The notes: generated by a model from the sequence alone, not told the origin. 55,070 nucleotides of DNA from Sulfurimonas sp. (GCA_011391635.1 JAABQD010000016.1:1-55070), one strand, 5' to 3'. Positions 7,791 to 16,721 are shown, numbered from the stretch's first letter. Translations and numbers: made by a program.

Positions 7791-8549
7791 TTATTTTGGA
7801 ATATCAATATTTTTTATGATATTTATCAACACACCATCGATATCAAGGATTCCCGCAAGTTCTAAATATGCACCAGTAACATATTCTTCATTGCTACTCA
7901 TAATTTGTGACTCTTCTATATGAGCTATATCCTCAATCGCATCGACTTTGATTGCAAAAGTTGTGCCATTTTTTTCACAAAGAATCAATTTTTGTAAAGA
8001 GTAAGAAACCTTATCCAACACTGAGATAAAGAGATTTAAATCTTTTTTAGATTTATGAGATGCATCATTAATTTTTTGAATGAGCCTCTCTTTTGCCTCA
8101 TCGTTCTCACTTAGCTCCAAAGCCTCCGCACCTAAAGTATGCAAATTTTTATGACTTAAAAGTAACTCTTTTAAAACAACTGTCACGGTATCATCATAAG
8201 AGTTAAATCCATGAAGCCACATGCCAAGTTCACATTTTACTGAGTTTGTATTGAGAGTAAATGGCAAATCATTTTTTATTGAATTTAATAACTCTTCTAC
8301 CCATATTTGTTGCTCTATCTTAAACTTTTTAAACAGTTCTTGTAATACTTTATCATAGGAAACAAGTCCAATAAGTTTACGAAAATTGAGAACTTTGACG
8401 ACATTATTCTCGTGGCTCATCATTCCATCGATTAATTCATTTGCGTTGGGTATCTCTGTCAACTCCTTTGCTTGAATTATCCTTTGAATATTTTCGATAT
8501 TTAAAGCATAGTGATTATTGCCAACATTAAATACTATTAAATCTATCAT
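7791..8549 (-). CDS. CheW-like coupling protein with inserted CZB zinc-binding domain
   Basis: A protein of about 252 residues whose two ends look like the halves of one CheW fold. Residues 1-65 include FNVGNNHYALNIENIQRII, and residues 185-252 include LCEKNGTTFAIKVDAIEDI and TGAYLELAGILDIDG. Between them is a CZB-like (chemoreceptor zinc-binding) segment with KCELGMWL near 105 and SHKNLH near 132, giving Cys-x26-His-x3-His. A fourth ligand, the usual upstream His, is not obvious, so metal binding may be altered. If active, it would couple zinc or redox/hypochlorite sensing directly to the CheA-receptor core. I chose the ATG at 8549 (AAGGG six bases upstream) over the TTG three bases before it. 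Confidence 0.75.
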   Translation of the reverse strand: MIDLIVFNVGNNHYALNIENIQRIIQAKELTEIPNANELIDGMMSHENNVVKVLNFRKLIGLVSYDKVLQELFKKFKIEQQIWVEELLNSIKNDLPFTLNTNSVKCELGMWLHGFNSYDDTVTVVLKELLLSHKNLHTLGAEALELSENDEAKERLIQKINDASHKSKKDLNLFISVLDKVSYSLQKLILCEKNGTTFAIKVDAIEDIAHIEESQIMSSNEEYVTGAYLELAGILDIDGVLINIIKNIDIPK

Positions 8550-8567
8550 CAAAATCCCTTTGCTTTT

Positions 8568-8837
8568 TTAGCCACAATTCTCTTGTGTCTCATCAAACCC
8601 TTTTAAAACTTTCTCGTAAAGTTTCACATCTTCAGAAAATTCATACATACAAGCATAGTTTTTTTTGTATGCCATGATTAGTTGCAAAACTGCCAAGTGA
8701 ATATCATCACAATAGGTAAAATCCAATTTGAGCTCATCAGGAGCTATATTTTGTAGAAAATCTCTAAAAGGGACTACCTCATCTTCATAAATCACCGATG
8801 TAAATGTTGCACAATTCTCTTCGTATGTTATTGCCAT
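8568..8837 (-). CDS. Small STAS-like protein
   Basis: An 89-residue protein with a strand-helix pattern of the STAS type. DELKLDFTYCDDIHLAVLQLIMAYK resembles the strand, loop and helix around the regulatory serine of anti-sigma-antagonist folds, although an aspartate stands where the serine usually is (CDDIH). STAS proteins occur in several chemotaxis operons, where they modulate signalling or adaptation. It lies between cheA and the CheW-CZB gene, with 11-18 bp gaps and a strong ribosome site (GGGGAG). Without the serine it may be a constitutive binding module. Family assignment is moderate only. Confidence 0.55.
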   Translation of the reverse strand: MAITYEENCATFTSVIYEDEVVPFRDFLQNIAPDELKLDFTYCDDIHLAVLQLIMAYKKNYACMYEFSEDVKLYEKVLKGFDETQENCG

Positions 8838-8848
8838 AGTATCTCCCC

Positions 8849-11629
8849 TTAAGCTGCTTGTATATCTGTTTTTAATTTTTGCGAAATACCTAAAAGACCG
8901 ATAGGGTCTATCGCCATAATAATCTGTCCATTTCCAAGAAGTGCTGTTCCGCTAAAGAGTGGGTGTGATTCCATAATACCCACAAGTGGTTTTTGTACAA
9001 CATCAAGCTGACCTAAAAATTTGTTCACCACTACAGCCAAAAGGTTCTCTTTGATGTTCAGAACAACAATGGAAAGAGGCTCTTTTTCCATTGCTTTTTC
9101 GTTGAGCATAGATTTAATAAACAAAAGTGGGATAACTTCACCGCGAATATAAACAAACGGCTCATTATGGAGATACTCTATCTCATCTTTTTCAAGTTTT
9201 ACAGTCTCTGAGACACTATCCATTGGGATTCCATAATGGATATCATTCATTTGAATATGTAAAAGAGAAGTGACCGCCAAAGAGACTGGTATCGCAAGTG
9301 TTATCGTCGTGCCATGATTTGCTTTGGTTCTGATTTTGATTGTTCCACCAAAAGCTTCGATAGATTTTTTGACCACATCCATTCCCACACCGCGACCGCT
9401 AAACTCTGTAATCGTCTCGGCTGTTGAGAGTCCTGGAAGTAACACTAACTCCGCCATCTGCTCTTCGCTGAGGGCATCTATCTGCTCATGTGTCATAAGT
9501 CCTTTTTCTAAAACTTTATTCGCAACTTTTTCTACATTAATCCCTGCACCATCATCTACAATCTCGATGATAATTCTATCAGATTCTGCATACGCTTTGA
9601 GAGTAACCAAGCCTGTAGAGTCTTTACCTTTTTGTTCTCGAATCTCAGGAGTTTCAAGTCCATGGTCGAGTGAGTTTCGCATGATATGAATCATAGGGTC
9701 AGCTAACATCTCTATCATATTTTTATCAAGTTTTGTCTCTCCACCTTCCATCTCTAGATTTACTTTTTTGCCAAGTTTTTTAGCTATATCACGCACAAGT
9801 TTAGGATATCTGTCAAAGACATACGAAATTGGTAGCATTCTCATACCCATAATCAAATCTTGCAACTGCTCAGAGAGACGATTAATAAAAATATACTTCT
9901 CAATAATTTCGCGTTTGATAACATCATGTGTCATGCCAACAACATTGTCTGCCAAGTATGGCAAAGAGTTTTTCGCAACCAAAAGCTCACCAACAACATT
10001 CATCAAGCTATCAATAGACTCTTGGTCAATTTTTACCGTTTTACCGACAATTGATTTTTTGCTCTCTTCATGTACTTTTGTTTTGCTCACTCGTGGCTCT
10101 TCGTAAACTTCTTCTGGCTCCTCTTCTTGTTGCGATACCTGAGGTTTTACAACTTTTTCCTCTTTCAATGGAGATACTTGAACTTCTACAATCTCCTCTT
10201 TTAGAACTTCTTGATGAGGCACTTCTATTGCAACTTCTTTTTTTGGTTCGAGGTGTAGTTTAGACTCTAAAAATGCAGCAACATCTGATTGAGAAGCGAA
10301 ACTACTTGGTATTTCTGGAACAAACTTTCGCATTTTTTGCATGATGAAAAGAACTCTTTGTAAATCATTCTCTGTCTGCACACACTCTAATGCTTTGTAC
10401 TGTTGTTGCATCATTCCATCAAGTGTCTCTTGTAGAGCTTCACTCATTTCCACATGCCACTCTTGTTGCGGAATTTCTGTTACAACTTCTATCTCTTCTC
10501 TCTCTTCTTCTGTTATGGCATGTGGAACTTCATCGGCATGTGGAACTTCAAAGCTCTCATCCATCGATGCAACTTCACCTTTATAAAGATTTGCAAAAAA
10601 ACTTTCTAATCTTGCTATATCACGCTCATCTATCAACAAAGCCACATCTAAAAATCTTTGAAGTTGTGCATATTGAAGGGTATCTGCACCAATGAGTTCC
10701 ATCGATTTTTCCACTTTTTGTACCAAAGTTTCTATATTATTCTCTTGAGCTACTTTTGATAGCTCTTTAAGCGAATCGATTTTATGTCCACTATCTCCTA
10801 CATCAACGGATAAGAGTATTGCTATATCAAGCGGTAAAAATTGCAATTCATCGATAAAATTGAAAAGTGAATCTTCTATCTCTTCGTAGGTCGCATAAAC
10901 ATACGCTACGATATAGGATTTTAGCAATAATCCATTTTCATCTTCCATCCCACCAAGAATAGATTTAGAACTATTTTTGCTCATACAAGAAAAAACTCCA
11001 AGAACACCCTCACCTAAAAGAGAAAGTGCGTAAATAGGGTCATTCCCATACACCATACATGATTCATCGACATCAAATACTATTGCATATAAGTTTGGAT
11101 TTTTACAAAACTCTTCATCTATCTCTCTATTTTTGAAAGCTATTTTGTGAGATTTTGCACCTCGAAGAGCTTTGAGAGGGAAATTAATTATTTTTTTTCT
11201 GTTTTGTACTAAAGCAAATGGAACAGTCCACTCGGCTGGTGCTTCAAGCGTTTTATCCATCTGCTCATTCAACACTTCGATAATTTCACTCACAACATTT
11301 GCATCCGCTTCTACAATGCCACCACTCTCTTCCGCTGCTTCTACAAGATTCATAACTTCATCAAAAGCATTATACAAAGCTTCTGTCATGCTCTCTTTAA
11401 ATGCAAGTTTTTTAGATCTAAGCATATCAAGTAAATCTTCTGCATGGTGTGTAATATCACGAACTGAGTCAAAACCAACGATACCACTTCCACCTTTAAG
11501 TGTGTGTGCTGCACGAAATACAGAGTTTAATAGCTCAGGGTCATCCCCACCAATCTCTTGAATATTTTGGTCAATAAACGCAAGATTTTCTCTTGCCTCT
11601 TGCAAAAACTGGTCTAATAATGGATCCAT
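8849..11629 (-). CDS. cheA: Chemotaxis histidine kinase CheA, no fused receiver
   Basis: A 926-residue CheA with domains in the classical order. The HPt domain (1-110) has phospho-acceptor H42 in AAHTLKGG. A long variable linker of about 400 residues follows, including an acidic, repetitive part near 360-500. P3 dimerisation starts near 530 (TVKIDQESIDSLM). The P4 ATPase has the N-box IMRNSLDHGLE near 646, DDGAGIN, and GRGVGMDVVKKS near 750. The P5 CheW-like end runs from about 790. The principal CheA of Campylobacter and Helicobacter carries a C-terminal receiver; this one does not, so it is probably an accessory-system kinase. The linker encodes VPHA twice through two copies of the dispersed word, with a third copy at 10448-10458. 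Confidence 0.95.
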   Translation of the reverse strand: MDPLLDQFLQEARENLAFIDQNIQEIGGDDPELLNSVFRAAHTLKGGSGIVGFDSVRDITHHAEDLLDMLRSKKLAFKESMTEALYNAFDEVMNLVEAAEESGGIVEADANVVSEIIEVLNEQMDKTLEAPAEWTVPFALVQNRKKIINFPLKALRGAKSHKIAFKNREIDEEFCKNPNLYAIVFDVDESCMVYGNDPIYALSLLGEGVLGVFSCMSKNSSKSILGGMEDENGLLLKSYIVAYVYATYEEIEDSLFNFIDELQFLPLDIAILLSVDVGDSGHKIDSLKELSKVAQENNIETLVQKVEKSMELIGADTLQYAQLQRFLDVALLIDERDIARLESFFANLYKGEVASMDESFEVPHADEVPHAITEEEREEIEVVTEIPQQEWHVEMSEALQETLDGMMQQQYKALECVQTENDLQRVLFIMQKMRKFVPEIPSSFASQSDVAAFLESKLHLEPKKEVAIEVPHQEVLKEEIVEVQVSPLKEEKVVKPQVSQQEEEPEEVYEEPRVSKTKVHEESKKSIVGKTVKIDQESIDSLMNVVGELLVAKNSLPYLADNVVGMTHDVIKREIIEKYIFINRLSEQLQDLIMGMRMLPISYVFDRYPKLVRDIAKKLGKKVNLEMEGGETKLDKNMIEMLADPMIHIMRNSLDHGLETPEIREQKGKDSTGLVTLKAYAESDRIIIEIVDDGAGINVEKVANKVLEKGLMTHEQIDALSEEQMAELVLLPGLSTAETITEFSGRGVGMDVVKKSIEAFGGTIKIRTKANHGTTITLAIPVSLAVTSLLHIQMNDIHYGIPMDSVSETVKLEKDEIEYLHNEPFVYIRGEVIPLLFIKSMLNEKAMEKEPLSIVVLNIKENLLAVVVNKFLGQLDVVQKPLVGIMESHPLFSGTALLGNGQIIMAIDPIGLLGISQKLKTDIQAA
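10448..10545. repeat. Three copies of the dispersed 11-bp word inside cheA
   Basis: Exact copies are TTCCACATGCC at 10448-10458 and GGCATGTGGAA at 10517-10527 and 10535-10545. The last two are 18 bp apart and read on the minus strand as VPHA repeats in the poorly conserved CheA linker. Confidence 0.9.
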
Positions 11630-11641
11630 ATTTTTTCTCCC

Positions 11642-12007
11642 CTAGCTTTGAACTAATATATCTATATATGCTTGAAGACGGTCAGGCTTAATTGGTTTAG
11701 TCTCAAATAAATTCGCACCCACACTATAAGCATTGATTTTATCTTCTTCTTTTGCTTGAGTTGTTATCATAATTACAGGGACGAGTCTGTTTTTCTCTTG
11801 TTTTCTTAAATCATCAATAAAAGAGTATCCATCCATAATAGGCATATTTACATCAACTAAATAAAGGTCAATCTCTGAAGATAGACTTTTTTCAAGAGCT
11901 TCCATACCATTTTCAGCTTCCACTACATCCATCCCTATAGATTTCAACATGGAACCATGATAATTTCTTACAGTTTTTGAATCATCTACCACCATTACTG
12001 TCGCCAT
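11642..12007 (-). CDS. CheY-like single-domain response regulator (first)
   Basis: A 121-residue stand-alone receiver with D8/D9, phospho-acceptor D52 in LVDVNMP, T82/T83 and K104 in FETKPIKP. The fold is complete and there is no output domain, as in CheY. It could act on the flagellar motor or serve as a phosphate sink for the local CheA. It is separated from cheA by 12 bp and has an AGGAG ribosome site. An aromatic residue is absent from the usual Y106 position (NLFETKP follows directly), so motor-binding behaviour cannot be assumed. Confidence 0.85.
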   Translation of the reverse strand: MATVMVVDDSKTVRNYHGSMLKSIGMDVVEAENGMEALEKSLSSEIDLYLVDVNMPIMDGYSFIDDLRKQEKNRLVPVIMITTQAKEEDKINAYSVGANLFETKPIKPDRLQAYIDILVQS

Positions 12008-12017
12008 TTTAAATCTC

Positions 12018-12425
12018 CTAAAAAAATTCTATTTCATCCGTTTGGGCATCGCCATTTGCAAATTTACCTGAAAATCTACTCTTCTTATCTTTTGCTTCAC
12101 AGAGGACAACACTCAACTTGTCTTGAAATTTTTTCATACTCTCAACCACTAAATTTTCATCCATTTGATACGAGTGAGAAAATCTATCCATACTGCTTTG
12201 CACACTGTTAATTGCCTCAATTGTAGCATTTAACTGCTGAGATATAATATCTTGATACTGCAATGCAGTTGCAACATCATTATCAACTTCAAGACCATTT
12301 TTCTCTATAAAATTACTTATCATCAACAAAGATTCACTTGATAATTGGATGACATCTTGTTGCACCTCTTTGATGTGTGACAATAGCTCATCCATTGAGT
12401 TTAAAAGAACCATTTCATCATCCAT
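12018..12425 (-). CDS. CheZ-like phosphatase (remote)
   Basis: A 135-residue, almost entirely helical acidic protein. Its centre reads LQYQDIISQQL. D59 and Q63 are spaced exactly as the catalytic Asp and Gln in the QDLTGQ motif of CheZ. The C-terminus ends in an acidic-aromatic tail (DEIEFF) that resembles the CheY-binding tail of CheZ. It lies between two CheY genes, overlapping the upstream one by a single base. Known CheZ proteins are longer, so this would be a minimal form; remote CheZ proteins do exist in this phylum. Function is inferred from the motif, tail and context. Confidence 0.65.
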   Translation of the reverse strand: MDDEMVLLNSMDELLSHIKEVQQDVIQLSSESLLMISNFIEKNGLEVDNDVATALQYQDIISQQLNATIEAINSVQSSMDRFSHSYQMDENLVVESMKKFQDKLSVVLCEAKDKKSRFSGKFANGDAQTDEIEFF

Positions 12426-12799
12426 TAAGCAGGTAGTCTTAGAACTCTTGTAATCGCCTGTTTGAGTTGTGCAGGATTAAACGGTTTTACAATCCAACCA
12501 GTCAAACCAAGTGCTTTACCCTGCTCTTTTAACTCTACTTTTGTTTCTGTTGTAAGCATCAAACAGGGTGTTCTACTCGTTGATGGATGTGCTCTTAGAG
12601 CTTGTAAAAATTCTAGTCCATTCATAACAGGCATATTCAAATCTGTAATTATCAAATCAGGCGTCATACCCGCTTTAATCTCAGCTAAAGCAACTTGTGC
12701 TTCTGTATATTGTTTTACTTCGATTGGCATCGAGTTTGTCACCATTCTCGTTGAAGCTAAGGCTGTTTCACTATCATCTACAAATATTACTAATGGCAT
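12425..12799 (-). CDS. CheY-like single-domain response regulator (second)
   Basis: A 124-residue receiver with D8/D9, phospho-acceptor D53 in ITDLNMP, T83/T84 and K105 in IVKPFNP. The sequence differs clearly from the other CheY in this operon, so the two are not a recent duplication. It resembles motor- or adaptation-type CheY proteins with the KPFNPAQL end common in Campylobacterota. Its stop overlaps the start of the CheZ-like gene, which suggests stoichiometric production of regulator and phosphatase. It has an AGGAG ribosome site. Confidence 0.85.
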   Translation of the reverse strand: MPLVIFVDDSETALASTRMVTNSMPIEVKQYTEAQVALAEIKAGMTPDLIITDLNMPVMNGLEFLQALRAHPSTSRTPCLMLTTETKVELKEQGKALGLTGWIVKPFNPAQLKQAITRVLRLPA

Positions 12800-12807
12800 T
12801 TTTTCTC

Positions 12808-13638
12808 CTATTTTTGATAAATTAAAGTATTGTCTATTTTTCTTGCCTTAAAGACAGAAACTATACGACTCATATATTCGGCATGTCCCAAAAGAACAAA
12901 CCCACCTGGGTTGAGCATATCATAAAAAGTCATTGCTACCTCTTTACGGGATGCATCATCAAAATAAATTAACATATTTCTTGAAAAAATTACATCAAAC
13001 TTTCCAAGTTTTCTCATTTGTGCTTTGTCAAATACATTCACAACCTGAAAATCCACAGAGCCCTGCAAATCCTTAGAAAGTTCATACCCTAAATTTCTTT
13101 TGTCAAACCATTTTGCTAAAACATTTTTAGGTATTGCGTGAACAGATCTATCATTATACTTTGCTACTTGTGCTTTTTTGATAACCGTTGAATCTATATC
13201 TATTCCTACGATTTCTATATCTCTTTGCTCAACAACTCTTCCCTCTTCAACGATGTGAAGAACTATTGAATAGGGCTCTTCTCCAGTTGAGCACGGAGAT
13301 GAAAGTATGCGAATAGGTCTTGAAGCTGGTAAAGCTCTATGAAGCTCTGGTAAAATAGTATTAACTAACACTTCAAATTGATCTTTTTCTCTAAAAAAGT
13401 AGGTTTCATTCACCGTAACTGCATTCATCAACTCTTGAAATTCCAGCCCCTCTTTATCTTCGAAACGAAGTCTAAAGAAGTATTTTCTAAAGTTATCAAA
13501 ATTCAAAACTTTGCAACGTGTATCGATATATTTTGCTAATTTTTCATAGTGTTTATCTTCTTCTAAAAAAATTCCACTTTTTCTGTAAATGTACTCACTC
13601 ATCTTAGCAAAGTTCTCTTGCGATAAAAGATACGCCAT
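12808..13638 (-). CDS. cheR: Chemoreceptor glutamate methyltransferase CheR
   Basis: A 276-residue SAM-dependent methyltransferase for receptor adaptation. Residues 1-75 form the all-helical N-terminal domain that contacts receptors. The catalytic domain shows VNETYFFRE, the SAM-binding SSPCSTGEEPYSI, VGIDID, the FDVIFSRNMLIYF strand and GGFVLLGHAE. The length is typical, and no pentapeptide-binding insertion or TPR fusion is seen. It sits in the operon with cheB, so this array has a full adaptation pair. Predicted targets are the Gln/Glu residues of the receptor encoded just upstream. Confidence 0.95.
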   Translation of the reverse strand: MAYLLSQENFAKMSEYIYRKSGIFLEEDKHYEKLAKYIDTRCKVLNFDNFRKYFFRLRFEDKEGLEFQELMNAVTVNETYFFREKDQFEVLVNTILPELHRALPASRPIRILSSPCSTGEEPYSIVLHIVEEGRVVEQRDIEIVGIDIDSTVIKKAQVAKYNDRSVHAIPKNVLAKWFDKRNLGYELSKDLQGSVDFQVVNVFDKAQMRKLGKFDVIFSRNMLIYFDDASRKEVAMTFYDMLNPGGFVLLGHAEYMSRIVSVFKARKIDNTLIYQK

Positions 13639-13645
13639 TTCTACA

Positions 13646-14269
13646 TTACCCTTTTATAGACTTAATCGCATTATCAACTGCGAACTCTGCATAAAAATCT
13701 CCCGCAAAGCGTTGCTTAAGAGACTCTAAAAGAGGAATATCTTCCATTTCACCTATCTCACTCAAATAATCAACCGCAGTCATTGCAACATTGATATCTT
13801 TTTCAGTTTCTAAAAGTTCAATCATCATATCTCTTGATTCATGAAAATTAACATCTCCTAAAACATTGATTGCAAAAATTCTTAAATCTCTATCTTCTCC
13901 TATTAAAAATTTAACTATATAGTATTTTATTGCATCTCCAAAATTACGAAGCATAGAAATACCTAAATTTCTCACATAGGCATTTTCTAATTTCAGCAAA
14001 TTCATAATCTCTTCTATAGGAGCGTTTTCTACATTCATTCCAGAAATAACACTCGCTATTTTCGTACAAATATATTTATCTGAATGATTCTTGCTAATAG
14101 CTGAGATTAAATATTTTCCAGATTCATCAAATTTAGCAATCTCTTCTATCGCATAATCTCTACTCTCTAAAGATTCACTTGATTCAAAAAAATCTATAGC
14201 TTGTTTGAGTATTGAAAACTTTGGAAACTCTTCAATCTCTTGCTTGATATGTTTTTTGATTAATGCCAT
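13646..14269 (-). CDS. HEAT-repeat-like protein of the chemotaxis operon
   Basis: A 207-residue helical repeat protein. HEAT-like units can be read around LKLENAYVRNLGISMLRNFGD, IGEDRDLRIFAINVLGDVNF and EKDINVAMTAVDYLSEIGE. No catalytic motif or signal peptide is seen, so it is probably a cytosolic scaffold. Its position between cheB and cheR suggests a structural or adaptor role in the array or adaptation complex. The gaps on both sides are 7 and 12 bp. The assignment to the HEAT/PBS class rests on the repeat pattern only. Confidence 0.7.
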   Translation of the reverse strand: MALIKKHIKQEIEEFPKFSILKQAIDFFESSESLESRDYAIEEIAKFDESGKYLISAISKNHSDKYICTKIASVISGMNVENAPIEEIMNLLKLENAYVRNLGISMLRNFGDAIKYYIVKFLIGEDRDLRIFAINVLGDVNFHESRDMMIELLETEKDINVAMTAVDYLSEIGEMEDIPLLESLKQRFAGDFYAEFAVDNAIKSIKG

Positions 14270-14281
14270 TTAAAACATCCT

Positions 14282-15337
14282 CTATTTTAGTGTCGTGATA
14301 GTTTTTAAAATTTGTTTAAAATCCAACTGCTCTGATACACCACCTCGCTCGTACGCCTCTCTTGGCATCCCATAAACCGTGGCACTCTCTTCACTCTCAC
14401 CTAAAGTATATGCCCCTAGTTTTTTTAATTTTACCATAGCATCTGCACCATCATCTCCAATACCTGTTAAAATGACACCTATAATATTGGAAGCATCAAA
14501 TACTTCTAAAGCACTCAACATCATGTCATTCACACTGGGTTGAAAAAAGTTTTTGCCTTTAGCCGTATCTTCTCGAACAACAATTTTTCCAGAGACTTTT
14601 TTGGCAAAATTCATATGAACTCCACCCTTGGCAACATAAATATTCCCTGGCAAAATTTCCATATTATTTGCGGTTTCATATACATTTAATACACTTGCAC
14701 GATCTAATCTCTCTACAAAAGCTTTTGTAAATTGCTCGGGCATATGTTGTACAATGCAAACAGGATATTTATAATCTTTTGGCAATGCAGAGCATATCTG
14801 ACCAATTAACCCAGGTCCACCTGTGGATGAACCTATTAAAACAATTTTTGTAATCTCATCATACAGACTACTCGGCTGTTTTTTCTCTTCGACTACCCTT
14901 GCTCTTACCACAGGTTGTCGTGCCATCCTGCTTTTGAGTCTTCTTGGAGATATTCTGCTTAGAGCTTGTACTTTTTCCAAGATATCTTGACTATTTTGTT
15001 CCCTGCCAATATTCATTGTCCCTGGTTTTGATATGTAATCAATTGCTCCAGCATCTAAAGCATCCATGGTAATAGGAGCATCTTCTGTTGTCAGTGAACT
15101 AATCATCAAAATAGGAGTTGGCTGCTTACTCATAATTTGTTTTACAGCATCTATGCCATTCATAATAGGCATATTGATATCCATTGTAATAACATCATAT
15201 TGAAAAGAGGTTGCTTTATTCACTCCCTCTTGTCCATTTTTAGCTGTTTCTACTTCAAAACCAAGTTGTTCGATAATATCACTCAACTGTTTTCTAACAA
15301 GCGCAGAATCATCAACTATTAGCACTTTTTTAGCCAT
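14282..15337 (-). CDS. cheB: Chemoreceptor methylesterase/deamidase CheB
   Basis: A 351-residue two-domain enzyme that removes receptor methyl groups and deamidates glutamines. The N-terminal receiver has phospho-acceptor D53 in MDINMP and a K in YISKPG. After a basic linker (PRRLKSRMARQP) comes the esterase, with catalytic S171 in IGSSTGGPG, H198 in VQHMPEQF and D296 in GIGDDGAD. It ends with the conserved TVYGMPREAYERGGV. Some Campylobacterota carry a CheB lacking the receiver; here it is full length and phosphorylation-controlled. Confidence 0.95.
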   Translation of the reverse strand: MAKKVLIVDDSALVRKQLSDIIEQLGFEVETAKNGQEGVNKATSFQYDVITMDINMPIMNGIDAVKQIMSKQPTPILMISSLTTEDAPITMDALDAGAIDYISKPGTMNIGREQNSQDILEKVQALSRISPRRLKSRMARQPVVRARVVEEKKQPSSLYDEITKIVLIGSSTGGPGLIGQICSALPKDYKYPVCIVQHMPEQFTKAFVERLDRASVLNVYETANNMEILPGNIYVAKGGVHMNFAKKVSGKIVVREDTAKGKNFFQPSVNDMMLSALEVFDASNIIGVILTGIGDDGADAMVKLKKLGAYTLGESEESATVYGMPREAYERGGVSEQLDFKQILKTITTLK

Positions 15338-15346
15338 TACTTGTCC

Positions 15347-16702
15347 TTAATTTGACAATATTTCATCTATATCCATAGACAAAACTAATCTTTTTCCATT
15401 CTCAAGATGAAATACATTTGCAAAAAGCTTATTATCCTGTTCTTTTATCTCATCTATTTTTATATTTAAAATATCACTTACACTATCTACAATAAAACCA
15501 ATTCTCATATTTTTTATGTTACATATAATAATTTTAGAATCTTCATTGATTTTTGTTTGTATGTTCAACTTCTTAAAAAGAGAAACAATAGTAATCACTT
15601 GACCTCGAATATTAATAATTCCATCAATCAAATCATTTGTAAAGGCAACTTTTGTAGAATCAACAATATCGATAATTTCTGCAACACTTTCAACATCAAA
15701 CGCATACTCTCGCCCGGCTAATTTAAATACTATAACTTCTTTGCTCTCATCTTGATTTTTAGCAATAGTATGCGTTGTACTACCAGAATCAATAAATGCT
15801 TCATGCTCTAAAAAAAGTTCTTCTAAAACATCTCTATCAAAAAATGAAATCAATGAGTTTACATCATGGATGACACCCGCTATTTTATTACTTTGAAAAC
15901 TTTCACTCATATACTCGACATCTTTGGAGAGATAACTTTTAATATCTATAATTTCATCCACCAAAAGCCCTATTTTTTTATCATCACATGAGGCTACTAA
16001 AATACGATTTTTATAACTATTTCGTTTACTAAATCCATAATAGGTTCTTAAATCTACGACAAGAAGAAGCTCCTCTCTAAGCGTAATTAAACCTAGTACA
16101 TCCGAAGCACTTCCAGCAATCTCAGTAAACTGAATATCTGCCAAAACAATCTCTCTCAAATATTCAATATTGAGTGCAAATTTTTCATTTTCTAAAGAAA
16201 AAATCAAAAATTTACTTGAATCTTCCTCTTTGATTTTTTCAATTTTCGATTTACCATTTTTAATCTCTTTGGATTCTATTTGAACTTTTTGTATTTTAGA
16301 GATTAATGTATCCAAAGAAATAATTTGCACAAGAGAATTTTTATATTTATAAATAGCTACAATTGGGTCATTTTGATTTTGAATATATTCAATGTTATTT
16401 TGATCAATTTCTATCGTATTGTAAACTTCACTCACAAGCATTGCATTGGATGCATATGCACCATTTAAACTTAAAAGCCTACTTTTATCTGATTCATAAT
16501 CAACTTCATCCATACCTAATAAAAGATTCATATCAATCATACATACAATATTTCCACTTACTGCACACAAACCTCGCACACCAGATGGTCTCAGAGGGAG
16601 TGGCATGAGCATAGGCACTCTTGAAATTTGGTTAATATCTTTTGTAGATATACCATAATGCTCATTAGCGTTTTTGATGATTAAAATCTCTTCTATTTGC
16701 AT
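15347..16702 (-). CDS. Coupling protein with three tandem CheW domains
   Basis: A 451-residue protein with no receiver or kinase part. Three CheW-like units can be aligned: about 1-140 (HYGISTKDINQISRVP... VRGLCAVSGNIVCMIDMN), 168-305 (KFALNIEYLREIVLA... VLGLITLREELLLVVDLR) and 322-451 (EYAFDVESVAEIIDI... IDGIINIRGQVITIVSLF). A multi-CheW protein can bridge several receptor or kinase partners and alter array geometry. The first unit is the most divergent. It lies directly after the receptor gene (19 bp), so it is the main coupler of the array. Confidence 0.85.
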   Translation of the reverse strand: MQIEEILIIKNANEHYGISTKDINQISRVPMLMPLPLRPSGVRGLCAVSGNIVCMIDMNLLLGMDEVDYESDKSRLLSLNGAYASNAMLVSEVYNTIEIDQNNIEYIQNQNDPIVAIYKYKNSLVQIISLDTLISKIQKVQIESKEIKNGKSKIEKIKEEDSSKFLIFSLENEKFALNIEYLREIVLADIQFTEIAGSASDVLGLITLREELLLVVDLRTYYGFSKRNSYKNRILVASCDDKKIGLLVDEIIDIKSYLSKDVEYMSESFQSNKIAGVIHDVNSLISFFDRDVLEELFLEHEAFIDSGSTTHTIAKNQDESKEVIVFKLAGREYAFDVESVAEIIDIVDSTKVAFTNDLIDGIINIRGQVITIVSLFKKLNIQTKINEDSKIIICNIKNMRIGFIVDSVSDILNIKIDEIKEQDNKLFANVFHLENGKRLVLSMDIDEILSN

Positions 16703-16721
16703 TTTATTTGGCTCCTAGGAA

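Noticed and set aside
10341..10695. Overlapping plus-strand ORFs opposite cheA
   Set aside because: They are shadows of the repetitive CheA linker with Ser/Leu-rich low-complexity content and no start signals. The minus-strand frame has clear CheA domains.
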